Shown here: positions 15,013-22,556 of the stretch, one piece after another
Position numbering within the stretch: the stretch's first letter is position 1
Layout of the letters: each line of letters opens with the position of its first letter
Source of the DNA: Desulfuromonas versatilis
Lineage (GTDB): Bacteria > Desulfobacterota > Desulfuromonadia > Desulfuromonadales > NIT-T3
Direction: 5' to 3'
Assembly (NCBI RefSeq): GCF_019704135.1
Contig: NZ_AP024355.1
Coordinates: forward strand, 4,533,034-4,597,033
DNA length: 64,000 nt
The notes under the pieces: generated by a model
Databases searched by the model: none
What the model was told of the DNA's origin: nothing
Seen by the model: only the letters and a program-made list of their open reading frames with translations
Program-made: the position numbers and the translations under genes

Positions 15013-15879
15013 TCAGTCAGCCTTGACCGCCCGGAAAAGCGCCGAAAAATCCTCCTCTCCCAAGCCCAGGCTGCGCGCTTTCTTGAACGCCTCGTTGGCG
15101 GTGGCGGCGGCGAACAGAGGCTGCGCCACCTCGTCGCCCAGCCTCAGCGCCAGACGCAGATCCTTCTGCATATGCTTCAGAGGGAAGTTGACGGTGAAGT
15201 CCCCCGCCAGCATGGCGCTCCCCTTCCCCTTGAACATGGGGTTGGCCAAAGCGCCACCGGCCAGCACCTCGAGCAGCTGCCGGGGATCGAGCCCCCCCTT
15301 TTCGGCCAAGGCCAGGGCTTCGGCGAAGATCGCCATCATCCCGCCCATGACCATGTTGACCACCAGTTTCATCTGCGCGCCGTTGCCGAGCTCCCCGAGA
15401 TAGAAAGACTGCTTGCCCATCTTGTCCAGGGCGGGGCGCGCCTCCTCGAAGAGCCCGGCGTCGCCGGCCGCCAGAATCAGCAAGGTCCCCTCCTCCGCCG
15501 GTTTCTTGCTCCCCGAAACCGGAGCCTCGAGAAACCGCCCTCCCCGGGCGAGGACCGCCGCGCCTATTTTCTGCGAGGTTTCGGCATCGACCGTGGACAT
15601 GTCGACATACCCGTGGCCGGGCGGCAATCCCTCGAGCACCCCCCCGCCGGCGAAACAGACCGCTTCGGCGGCAGCCGGATCGGCGAGCATGGCGAAGGTC
15701 ACCCCGCACTGCTCCACCACCTGCCGCGGCGAATCCGCCTGCCTGGCGCCCAGCGCGACCAGCGGCGCGCACTTTTCCGGGTTGCGGTTCCAGACGACGA
15801 CCTCGAAGCCGGCCCGAACCAGGTTGGCCGCCATGGCGCTGCCCATGATCCCCAGGCCGAGAAATCCGAATTTAGTCAT
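15013..15879 (-). CDS. beta-hydroxyacid dehydrogenase, glyoxylate/succinic-semialdehyde reductase type
   Basis: A 288-residue NAD(P)H-dependent oxidoreductase. The Rossmann motif GFLGLGIMGSAMAANL is at the N-terminus, the substrate motif EAPVSGSKKPAEEGTL lies near residue 120-135, and the catalytic Lys is in GNGAQMKLVVN near 170. VWNRNPEKC after the second strand, with Arg rather than an acidic residue, suggests NADPH preference. Enzymes of this kind in Geobacter reduce succinic semialdehyde and glyoxylate to the hydroxy acids and help detoxify aldehydes. 3-hydroxyisobutyrate dehydrogenase is the neighbouring subfamily. The gene is followed on the left by the inverted-repeat region, and lies 64 bases downstream of an unknown gene in the same direction. 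Confidence 0.88.
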   Translation of the reverse strand: MTKFGFLGLGIMGSAMAANLVRAGFEVVVWNRNPEKCAPLVALGARQADSPRQVVEQCGVTFAMLADPAAAEAVCFAGGGVLEGLPPGHGYVDMSTVDAETSQKIGAAVLARGGRFLEAPVSGSKKPAEEGTLLILAAGDAGLFEEARPALDKMGKQSFYLGELGNGAQMKLVVNMVMGGMMAIFAEALALAEKGGLDPRQLLEVLAGGALANPMFKGKGSAMLAGDFTVNFPLKHMQKDLRLALRLGDEVAQPLFAAATANEAFKKARSLGLGEEDFSALFRAVKAD

Positions 15880-15943
15880 GCTCTGCTCCTTTTGAAAGGT
15901 AAATAGCTCAGGGGTGCCATCTTACCCGCCAGTCCCCCTGCGT

Positions 15944-16465
15944 TCAATCCCCTTTCTGGCCGACAAAGTAATCTTCCTTGTGCTTGAACAGGACGTTGAA
16001 AGTGGTCAATGACCCGTAGATGCGGGTGACATACTGCTGAAGATTCACCTTGTCCTCGTCCGTCAACCCCTTGTGGGCATTGATCTGCTGCTCCATGACC
16101 CGCAGGCGGTCGCGGACCATGACGATTTTGTGGAAGAAGACCTCGATGGGCACGCTTTTGCTCTGCAGCTCCGCCTTGGCGGGCTTGAGCAGCAGCTCGC
16201 CCCCCTCCCAGCGCTCGCCAAGCTCGATGGCGGGGAGCTCCTCCTCGCGCAGCTCGCGAACCGCCAGCCTGACCATCTCGTAGGCTGCCGAGTCGGCCTC
16301 CGACAGTACCGCAAGGTGAGCACGACCGACGAACGCCTGCTTGTCGTTGCGCGGGAAATAGACCGCGCACTTCTGGTTATCTCCGTAGCCCGAAGTATCC
16401 TCCACCCGGCCGATGCCATACTTTTCGTGGCGGACCAGGTCGCCTTTGAGCAGATCTCCACCCAT
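15944..16465 (-). CDS. conserved protein with N-terminal Tudor/KOW-like strand motif, function unknown
   Basis: A 173-residue cytoplasmic protein. The first 45 residues, with GDLVRHEKYGIGRVED and later YFPRNDKQAF, have the short beta-barrel pattern found at the C-terminus of UvrD-like helicases and at the N-terminus of CarD, which bind nucleic acid or RNA polymerase. The rest is helical, charged and rich in E, K and R, with KVNLQQYVTRIYGSL near the end. AAGGAG stands seven bases before the start. It sits between the hydroxyacid dehydrogenase and the flavin oxidoreductase, with a terminator-like hairpin just upstream. I do not recognise a named family; an RNA polymerase or DNA-associated role is only a guess from the barrel-like motif. 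Confidence 0.7.
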   Translation of the reverse strand: MGGDLLKGDLVRHEKYGIGRVEDTSGYGDNQKCAVYFPRNDKQAFVGRAHLAVLSEADSAAYEMVRLAVRELREEELPAIELGERWEGGELLLKPAKAELQSKSVPIEVFFHKIVMVRDRLRVMEQQINAHKGLTDEDKVNLQQYVTRIYGSLTTFNVLFKHKEDYFVGQKGD

Positions 16466-16481
16466 GGATTTCTCCTTGAAA

Positions 16482-16517
16482 GAAAAAATGGAAAGGCAGC
16501 CGCCGTTGGGGCTGCCT
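16482..16517 (-). terminator. terminator of the acyl-CoA dehydrogenase/oxidoreductase operon
   Basis: An 8-bp stem (16494-16501 with 16510-16517) about 67 bases past the oxidoreductase stop, followed on the minus strand by TTTCCATTTTTTC. The T tract is interrupted but ends in six T. Confidence 0.65.
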
Positions 16518-16584
16518 GTTCAGGATAAATATTTCCGCCGATTCCGCAACTGCCTTGCCGGCGGCAGCGGCCCGCCGGCGGGTT

Positions 16585-17976
16585 TCAGGGGGCGGTTTGC
16601 CGGCGGACATTGTCCAGCGCGGCCAGGCGCAGCCCATCGCTGATGGTCGGATAGACGTGGACGGTTTCGGCCAGGTCGAAGACCGTCAGACCGAAGCGCA
16701 CCGCCAGGGTCGCCTGGTGGATGATGTCGGCGGCCCGCGGCGCCAGCAGCTGAACCCCGAGCACCCGGCCCGAACCCTGTTCGGCGCAAAGCAGGATGCC
16801 CCCCCGGCGTCCGCCCATGACATGGGCCTTGGCCACCTGCTGCAGGTCGAGCCAGGTCTCCACCACATCCTTGCCGGCCAGCCGGGCCTGGTCGGGGGAA
16901 AGCCCCACGGTGGCGAACTCGGGATCGACGAAGACCGCCATCGGGGTGTTGCGGTGATCGATGCGCCGGTGGCGAGCGGGATCGAGCATGTTTTCTATCG
17001 CGACCTCCCCTTCGCGTGCCCCGGCGGGAGCGATCAGAGGGGGGCCCGTGACATCGCCGGCGGCCCAGATCCCCGGTGCCGTGGTCCGGCATTCCTCGTC
17101 GGTGGTGATGAAGCCGGCATCGTTGATTTGCACGCCGGCCTCGGCCAGGCCGATCCCCTCGGTGGCCGGCGCGGTGCCCACAGCCAGCATGATCTGCTCG
17201 GCCCGGTAGATGCGCTGCTCGCCCTCGACCTCCACCTCCAGACAGCTCTCCCCGGCCTCCCGAAAGGCCCGCCGGCTCTGCACCCCGAACACCAGTTCGA
17301 CGCCCTCCTGGCGCAGCACGTCCTCGAAGATCCCGGTAAGTCGCGGATCAAACTCCTTGAGGGTGCGATCGCCCCGCTCGAGAATCGTCACCCGGGTCCC
17401 GAAGCGGGCGAACATCTGCCCCATCTCCAGGGCGATCACCCCGCCGCCGATGATCAGCAGCGAGGGGGGAAAGCAGGGCAGGTGCAGGGCCGAATAGCTG
17501 TTGAGATACCCCACCTCGCTCAGTCCCGGGATCTGCAGCGTTCGCGGGATGCCGCCGCAGGCGATCAGGAACCGGTCGCTGACCAGGATTTCCGCCCCCA
17601 CCTGCATCTCCCGGGGGGAGAGAAAACGGCCGTGACCACGCAGCACGTGAATATCCTTGTTCTGGTCGAGCACCTTCTGGTAATGCTCCCGGCGCAGGGT
17701 CTTGACCGCGGCGTTCTTGGCGGCCATCAGCTGACCGCAGTCGACCGGAGCGGCGTTCAGGTTCAGCCCGTAGGGCTCGCCGCGGCGGGCCTCGAAATAG
17801 GCTTCGGCCTTGTGGATGAGGGTCTTGCTGGGGATGCACCCCCAGTTGACGCAGGTTCCGCCCAAGTGGCTCTGTTCCACCATCAGCACCTGCGCGCCCA
17901 GCTGCGAGGCCTTCAGGGCCGCCGCAAAGGCCGTGGTGCCCGAGCCGAGGATGACGATGTCCTGCCCGGAATTCAT
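16585..17976 (-). CDS. FAD-dependent pyridine nucleotide-disulfide oxidoreductase, mercuric reductase-like
   Basis: A 463-residue flavoprotein of the lipoamide dehydrogenase/mercuric reductase group. FAD motif ILGSGTTAFAAAL, redox disulfide GGTCVNWGCIPSK near residue 40, NAD(P) motif LIIGGGVIALEMG near 175, the second FAD motif GIWAAGDVTG near 300, and a C-terminal HVYPT with the catalytic His. It has neither the N-terminal metal-binding domain nor the C-terminal Cys pair of true MerA, and no mer genes are nearby, so mercury reduction is unlikely. The start at 17976 overlaps the acyl-CoA dehydrogenase stop as ATGA, so the two are translationally coupled. It may pass electrons to or from a thiol or quinone partner linked to fatty-acid oxidation; that is inference. 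A terminator follows. Confidence 0.87.
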   Translation of the reverse strand: MNSGQDIVILGSGTTAFAAALKASQLGAQVLMVEQSHLGGTCVNWGCIPSKTLIHKAEAYFEARRGEPYGLNLNAAPVDCGQLMAAKNAAVKTLRREHYQKVLDQNKDIHVLRGHGRFLSPREMQVGAEILVSDRFLIACGGIPRTLQIPGLSEVGYLNSYSALHLPCFPPSLLIIGGGVIALEMGQMFARFGTRVTILERGDRTLKEFDPRLTGIFEDVLRQEGVELVFGVQSRRAFREAGESCLEVEVEGEQRIYRAEQIMLAVGTAPATEGIGLAEAGVQINDAGFITTDEECRTTAPGIWAAGDVTGPPLIAPAGAREGEVAIENMLDPARHRRIDHRNTPMAVFVDPEFATVGLSPDQARLAGKDVVETWLDLQQVAKAHVMGGRRGGILLCAEQGSGRVLGVQLLAPRAADIIHQATLAVRFGLTVFDLAETVHVYPTISDGLRLAALDNVRRQTAP

Positions 17977-19808
17977 GAACGGTCCGCCTCGCCCTTCCAG
18001 GTGCTGAGGATGTTCTCCTCCAGTATGGGGAAGCGGCCTTCCAATACCTGCCTGGCACAGCGGTAGGCGAAGCGGTCGTCGTTCAGATAGACCGCCCGGT
18101 GCAGGTGCGCCAGGCGACGCCTTGCCTGGCGGCAGAACAGTTCGGCCAGCTCCAGCTCGCCGGCCTGCGCACCGGGGGCGGCCGCCCGGGAGAGGACCGC
18201 GGCCATGGCGAACAGTTCGGCCCCGCTGTCTACCAGGCGACCCAGGACTTTCTGCTTGCGCTGCAGCCCCTGCCGGTGCAGGGCGATCATATGGAACAGA
18301 TCGCGCGCCAGGCGCCGGGTCGCCCGCTCGAGGAACCGCAGGTGCCGGCCCAGGCCCCCCGGAAGCTGCAGCGCGCCGGGGGTCTGGAACCGCGGAAGCC
18401 ACAGGGGCGGATACCAGCGGGCGTAGAATTTGCCGGCGCCCAGAACGTCGACCTTCTTCGAGGTGGCCGAGGCGCCGGCCACCTTGAGATGGGGATCGAG
18501 GGCCTCCCGGGCGATGAACAGGTGCATGATCTCGCTGGTCCCCTCGATGATCAGGTTGATGCGGGCGTCGCGCAGCAGCCGCTCCATGGGCATCGGCGCC
18601 TCGCCCCGGGCCTTCAGCGAGTCGGCGGTTTCGTAGCCGCGGCCGCCGCGGATCTGCAGCGCCTCGTCCAGCCCCCGCCACATCGCCTCGGTGCAGAACA
18701 GCTTGGCCATCGCCGCCTCCAGGCGGATGTCGGTTTCGCTCCGGTCGGCCATGGCCGAGGTCAGCCAGGTAAGACTCTCCACGGCGTAGATCTCGGCCGC
18801 CAACCGGGCGATCTTGGCCGCCACCGCTTCGTGGTGGCCCACCGGCGCGCCCCACTGGCTGCGCTCGTTGGCCCATTGCACTGCCATCGCCAGGGCCTGT
18901 TTCATGGTGCCGCCGCAGGCCGCGGGGAGGGTCAGCCGGCCGGTGTTCAGGGTACGCAGGGCCAGGCGCAGCCCCTCGCCCAGCCCCACCACGATATCCT
19001 CGCGGCCCACCCGCACGTTGTTGAACTTCAGCAGCCCGTTCTGAATCCCCTTGAGCCCCATGAAGTCGCAGCGGTGCTCCACCGAGAACCCTTCGGCTTT
19101 GCCATCGACGATAAAAGCGGTGATCTCGGGGCGCTCGGCCTTGGGATCGTTGGTGCGGGCCATGACGATCAGCAGGTCGGCGATCGGACCGTTGGTGATC
19201 CAGAGTTTCTCGCCGTTGATCAGGTAGGCGGCGCCATCCTCGGTGGGCGTGGCGGTGGTGGTCATGCTCGAGGGATCGGAGCCGACATCCGGTTCGGTCA
19301 GGGCAAAGGCGCTGATCTCCCCAGCCGCCAGCCGCGGCAGATATTTCTTCTTCTGCTCCTCGGTGCCGAAGATCTTGAGCGGCTGCGGCACGCCGATGCT
19401 CTGGTGGGCCGAAAGCATGACCGCGGTGGAGGCGCAGTGGCTCGCCACCAGCTGGATGATCCGGTTGTAGTTGATCTGGGACAGCCCCAGTCCGCCGTAG
19501 TCCTTGGGGATCTTGATGCCGAACAGCCCCAGCTCCCGCAAGCCGGCGAAGACCTCGGCGGGAATCTCCTTCTCCCGATCGATGCGATCGGCGTCGACCT
19601 TTTCGGCGAGAAACCGGCGCAGCTTCTCGAGCAGCTCATCCGCCTGGCGACGGTCCTCCGGGTCCTGCTCGGGAAATGGAAACAGCAGGTCCGTATGCAG
19701 CCGACCCATGAACATTTCGCCGACAAAACTCGGCTTCTGCCACTCGGTCTCCCGCGATGCCTCGGCGACCTCCAGGGAGCGTTTCTCTTCAGCGCCTTGC
19801 CTGCTCAT
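17973..19808 (-). CDS. acyl-CoA dehydrogenase with C-terminal extension (VLCAD/ACAD9-like)
   Basis: A 611-residue flavoenzyme that makes the trans-2-enoyl-CoA in beta-oxidation. The signature ALTEPDVGSDPSSM lies near residue 165-178, LWITNG near 203, the FAD-contact stretch near 310-330, and IEGTSEIMHLFIA near 450, where the catalytic Glu is expected. About 160 residues beyond the normal core form a helical extension with several Arg-rich segments, as in VLCAD and ACAD9 proteins, which often associate with the membrane. It shares an ATGA overlap with the flavin oxidoreductase downstream. No electron-transfer flavoprotein genes lie in the window. The first 45 residues are not conserved-looking, so a later start (for example the Met at MGRLHTDL) is possible. 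Confidence 0.88.
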   Translation of the reverse strand: MSRQGAEEKRSLEVAEASRETEWQKPSFVGEMFMGRLHTDLLFPFPEQDPEDRRQADELLEKLRRFLAEKVDADRIDREKEIPAEVFAGLRELGLFGIKIPKDYGGLGLSQINYNRIIQLVASHCASTAVMLSAHQSIGVPQPLKIFGTEEQKKKYLPRLAAGEISAFALTEPDVGSDPSSMTTTATPTEDGAAYLINGEKLWITNGPIADLLIVMARTNDPKAERPEITAFIVDGKAEGFSVEHRCDFMGLKGIQNGLLKFNNVRVGREDIVVGLGEGLRLALRTLNTGRLTLPAACGGTMKQALAMAVQWANERSQWGAPVGHHEAVAAKIARLAAEIYAVESLTWLTSAMADRSETDIRLEAAMAKLFCTEAMWRGLDEALQIRGGRGYETADSLKARGEAPMPMERLLRDARINLIIEGTSEIMHLFIAREALDPHLKVAGASATSKKVDVLGAGKFYARWYPPLWLPRFQTPGALQLPGGLGRHLRFLERATRRLARDLFHMIALHRQGLQRKQKVLGRLVDSGAELFAMAAVLSRAAAPGAQAGELELAELFCRQARRRLAHLHRAVYLNDDRFAYRCARQVLEGRFPILEENILSTWKGEADRS

Positions 19809-20133
19809 AATGATTTCAACCTTTCAGCAATCGGAAAATGGTTTTTTGCAATAAGGATAACAGGTATTTGCGGACCCGCATCCGGCACGCCGGCGGACGG
19901 TCCACAGATTCTTGCCGCCCGCCCGGCTGCCAGAGCGGCAGACGACCGACCCAGGAGGAGTTCCCGTACAAAAAATAATGGCTGAATAATTGCAGTAATG
20001 CCATGAAACTTTTCCATCCGTCCAACAATTTGACTTTTTTTGACGCCAAATCCTTAACAAGTTGCCATAAATCGGCACTTATGGTAGAGATTTGGGTCGA
20101 CATTTAATCCTATTTGAAAGAAGGAGCGGTTCT
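19809..20133 (+). promoter_or_regulatory. divergent intergenic region with a palindrome upstream of the barrel gene
   Basis: This 325-base region separates the acyl-CoA dehydrogenase from the plus-strand outer-membrane gene and holds no credible gene; short minus-strand frames here lack ribosome sites. It is AT-rich on the right. TTGACT (20030-20035) with TTAACA 18 bases later is a weak promoter candidate. An imperfect inverted repeat, TGCCATAA at 20063-20070 and TTATGGTA at 20079-20086 (seven of eight, spacer eight), looks like an operator about 50 bases before the start. Confidence 0.4.
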
Positions 20134-20841
20134 ATGAAGAGGGTTCTGGTTCTTGCATTGGTTGCATTGTTTTTCGGCGGAAGCGTCGCCCTGGCCGGTC
20201 CCTTCGGCCCGGCCAAGCCGGTGATGAAGGGCGGGCAGTTCTCCCTCGGCCCCGGCATTCACGTCTACAGCGCCGAATGGGAAAACGAAGGGATCGACGT
20301 TGAACAGGTCAACGGGTTCGCCCAGGCCGGCTTCGGCATCACGGACAATGTAGAGATCTACGGTCAGCTCGGCGCCGCCGACCTGAACATCGAGGGGATT
20401 TTCGACGACGAGGATTTCGAGGACGGCTACCTCCCCTTCGGTACCCTGGGCTTCCGGGCCCTGCTCACCGACCGCCGGCCCATCGCCATGGGGATCTTCG
20501 CCCAGGGAAGCTACTTTTTTGACACCTACGAGGACAGCGGCCTGATCGATGGCACCCCCGCTAAGCTCGAGTTCAACAGCATGTACGAACTGAACGGCGG
20601 CATCGCCCTGCACACCGAAATCGAGGGCGCCCTGCTCTACTTCGGCCCGTTCTTCTTCGTCCGTGAGGTCGACCTGGATGTCAGCAGCGCAACCTCCGAC
20701 TCGGGCACCGTCGAGGAGGACAGCAACTTCGGCGGCTTCGTCGGCATCCGCTGGCCGCTGAAGAACGGCATGAACATCGAGCTGGAAGGCCAATACCGCA
20801 CCAAGGCTTCGGTCGGCGGCTCCATCCAGTACGTATTCTGA
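20134..20841 (+). CDS. outer-membrane beta-barrel protein
   Basis: A 235-residue exported protein. A signal peptide (MKRVLVLALVALFFGGSVALA) is followed by alternating-hydrophobic strands rich in G, F and Y, and the chain ends in YVF, the terminal-Phe signature recognised by the BAM machinery. Acidic loops (for example IFDDEDFEDGY) lie between strands. About ten strands would fit. It has no close resemblance to a named porin that I can give. The start at 20134 has GAAGGAG upstream; an upstream frame start at 20092 only adds 14 residues before the signal peptide. It is followed after 51 bases by the HAF-repeat lipoprotein, likely in the same transcript, so both may be envelope proteins expressed together. 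Confidence 0.82.
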   Translation: MKRVLVLALVALFFGGSVALAGPFGPAKPVMKGGQFSLGPGIHVYSAEWENEGIDVEQVNGFAQAGFGITDNVEIYGQLGAADLNIEGIFDDEDFEDGYLPFGTLGFRALLTDRRPIAMGIFAQGSYFFDTYEDSGLIDGTPAKLEFNSMYELNGGIALHTEIEGALLYFGPFFFVREVDLDVSSATSDSGTVEEDSNFGGFVGIRWPLKNGMNIELEGQYRTKASVGGSIQYVF

Positions 20842-20892
20842 TTTTCCCCCAAGAATTGGTGGGCTGAACACCCATCAGGGAGGTAATCCGAG

Positions 20893-22335
20893 ATGAGCAG
20901 GAAGTATCTTTTGGCAATCTGTATGATGGCGGCCCTGGCCCTCGGCGGCTGCGGCAGCGGCGGCGGTGGCAGCGACTCGCCGGTTCTGGGCGGCACCACC
21001 GGCGGAGGAACGACCGACGGTGGGACGGATGGCGGTACTGCAGACAACACCGGTGGAGGAACGGTTACAGGTGTCGGCACGCTCGGTGCTTTGACCGACA
21101 TTGGTGACCTTCTCGGTGCAGGTGGCGACGCATGGTATGACACCGAGACGATTGACATAAACATTTTGGGCCAGATTATCGGCTCTTCCATGAGCGTGCC
21201 CATTTTTTGGGACCCTGCCTCACCAGATAGCATGACCATAATTCCCGGGCACCCAAGTGCCTATGACGACTACTTCGGACTGAAAACCACTCCATCAAAC
21301 AACACCTTTGAGGTCACTAACCCTCTTCAAATTACTGACAGCGGGCTGGTTATCGGGAACTCCTTCACAAAAACGGGAGAAAGTGAATCCCGGGCCTATA
21401 TCTGGGATTCGACATCCGATACCTTCATCGATCTTACTCCTCCAAACTATACAGACAACGACAACAAGCGGATAATCAAAGAATACTCCAACGTTGTTGA
21501 CATCAATACCCACGGCGAGGTACTGCTCACCGCTGATAATGAAGATGGGAGATGGGCCTACTATTGGGATGGGGTTACCTTCGAAACCATCAGCGACTTG
21601 CAAGATGAAAGCGGTGCCACCCTGCCAGCGTTTGATGTCCCGAGACTATTAAGAGTCCCGTCCATTTTGGGGGCCACCAGTTCCACCGCCGTAGCTCTCA
21701 ATGACAACGGCCAGGGAGTTGTCAATTCCGGCGATACGGCGGCATTTTTCGACCTCAACAATGGGGGGCGAGCCTCTCTTAACTCCTTGGGTGGAGCCTC
21801 GACCCAAGCCGTGGACATCAACAACTCTGGACATGTAATCGGCAACTCGGGTAACGAAGGCTTCTTTTGGCGGGGCGGTGTCATGTACCCCATCAGCAAC
21901 CCCACCGGTGACACGGTTGTCGTGGTTGATATCAACAACAACGATCAGGTAGTGGGGAACTCTGGAGGCAAGGCATTTATCTGGCATTTGGACCTAAACA
22001 AGAATGGGGTGTTTCAGGAGATTGGTACCCTCGGTGGCTCAACCAGCACAGTAGCAGCCATCAACGATCAGGGCCTTGTCATCGGCACTTCCGAGACAAG
22101 CAATACCTACAGCGAGGGGAACATCAGCAGAGTTGTGGAGCATGGGTTCCTTTGGCGTAACGGTGCCATTTACGATCTTGGCGCACATTCTCCTCCAAAT
22201 TACAGCTACCCTTTTCACCCAGACTTGTTCTTCAGCAGAGGCACTGCTATCAATGAAAACGGTGTTGTCGCAGGAGACTCTTTCAGTATCAATGCTCATG
22301 CGCGTGGCTTTACCTTGACACCTGTATTCCCCTGA
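20893..22335 (+). CDS. HAF-repeat lipoprotein
   Basis: A 480-residue exported lipoprotein. The lipobox LGGC places lipidation at Cys20; a Gly/Thr/Asp-rich linker to about residue 60 would span the space to a repeat domain. The rest contains about seven imperfect repeats of the HAF type, each with a core like AINDQGLVIGTS or DINNSGHVIGNS followed by a G-F-W or A-F-I-W strand, which would build a beta-propeller-like fold. GGAGG stands nine bases before the start. Between 21080 and 22330 the DNA is visibly richer in A and T, with codons such as AAT, ATT and AAC, unlike its GC-rich neighbours, which suggests acquisition by transfer. A terminator follows. The function is unknown; surface or secreted binding protein is the usual guess. 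Confidence 0.85.
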   Translation: MSRKYLLAICMMAALALGGCGSGGGGSDSPVLGGTTGGGTTDGGTDGGTADNTGGGTVTGVGTLGALTDIGDLLGAGGDAWYDTETIDINILGQIIGSSMSVPIFWDPASPDSMTIIPGHPSAYDDYFGLKTTPSNNTFEVTNPLQITDSGLVIGNSFTKTGESESRAYIWDSTSDTFIDLTPPNYTDNDNKRIIKEYSNVVDINTHGEVLLTADNEDGRWAYYWDGVTFETISDLQDESGATLPAFDVPRLLRVPSILGATSSTAVALNDNGQGVVNSGDTAAFFDLNNGGRASLNSLGGASTQAVDINNSGHVIGNSGNEGFFWRGGVMYPISNPTGDTVVVVDINNNDQVVGNSGGKAFIWHLDLNKNGVFQEIGTLGGSTSTVAAINDQGLVIGTSETSNTYSEGNISRVVEHGFLWRNGAIYDLGAHSPPNYSYPFHPDLFFSRGTAINENGVVAGDSFSINAHARGFTLTPVFP

Positions 22336-22356
22336 TTGCACCTCTTAGACAAAAAT

Positions 22357-22382
22357 GCGGGGCCGTTTGGTCCCGCTTTTTT
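22357..22382 (+). terminator. intrinsic terminator after the HAF lipoprotein
   Basis: An 8-bp stem (22357-22364 with 22369-22376, one G-T pair), GTTT loop and T-run, 21 bases after the stop, preceded by an A-run. Confidence 0.85.
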
Positions 22383-22556
22383 GTAGCCCCAACATATCAA
22401 TATAATCTCCTGTATCTGGCAGAATTTTATCTGCTTAAATAGAAAATCAATTTTTTAACCTCAATCATGCAGAATGGGCCACAGGATTTGGTGACGAAAT
22501 TGGACTGAACGAATTTTGCTAAGCTCCCATTATACCTTTTTTGAGTCTGCTCACTC
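22383..22556 (+). promoter_or_regulatory. AT-rich leader before the HEAT-repeat operon
   Basis: About 170 bases of unusually AT-rich DNA between the terminator and the GTG start at 22557. ATTATACC near 22528-22535 resembles a -10 box, but no well-spaced -35 box stands out and the ribosome site is weak. I see no gene in it. Confidence 0.35.

Noticed and set aside
16585-17976. True mercuric reductase (merA)
   Set aside because: No N-terminal metal-binding domain, no C-terminal Cys pair, and no merR, merT or merP nearby.
19816-20103. 95-residue minus-strand frame in the gap before the barrel gene
   Set aside because: Lacks a ribosome site, overlaps the plus-strand regulatory region, and has no recognisable pattern.
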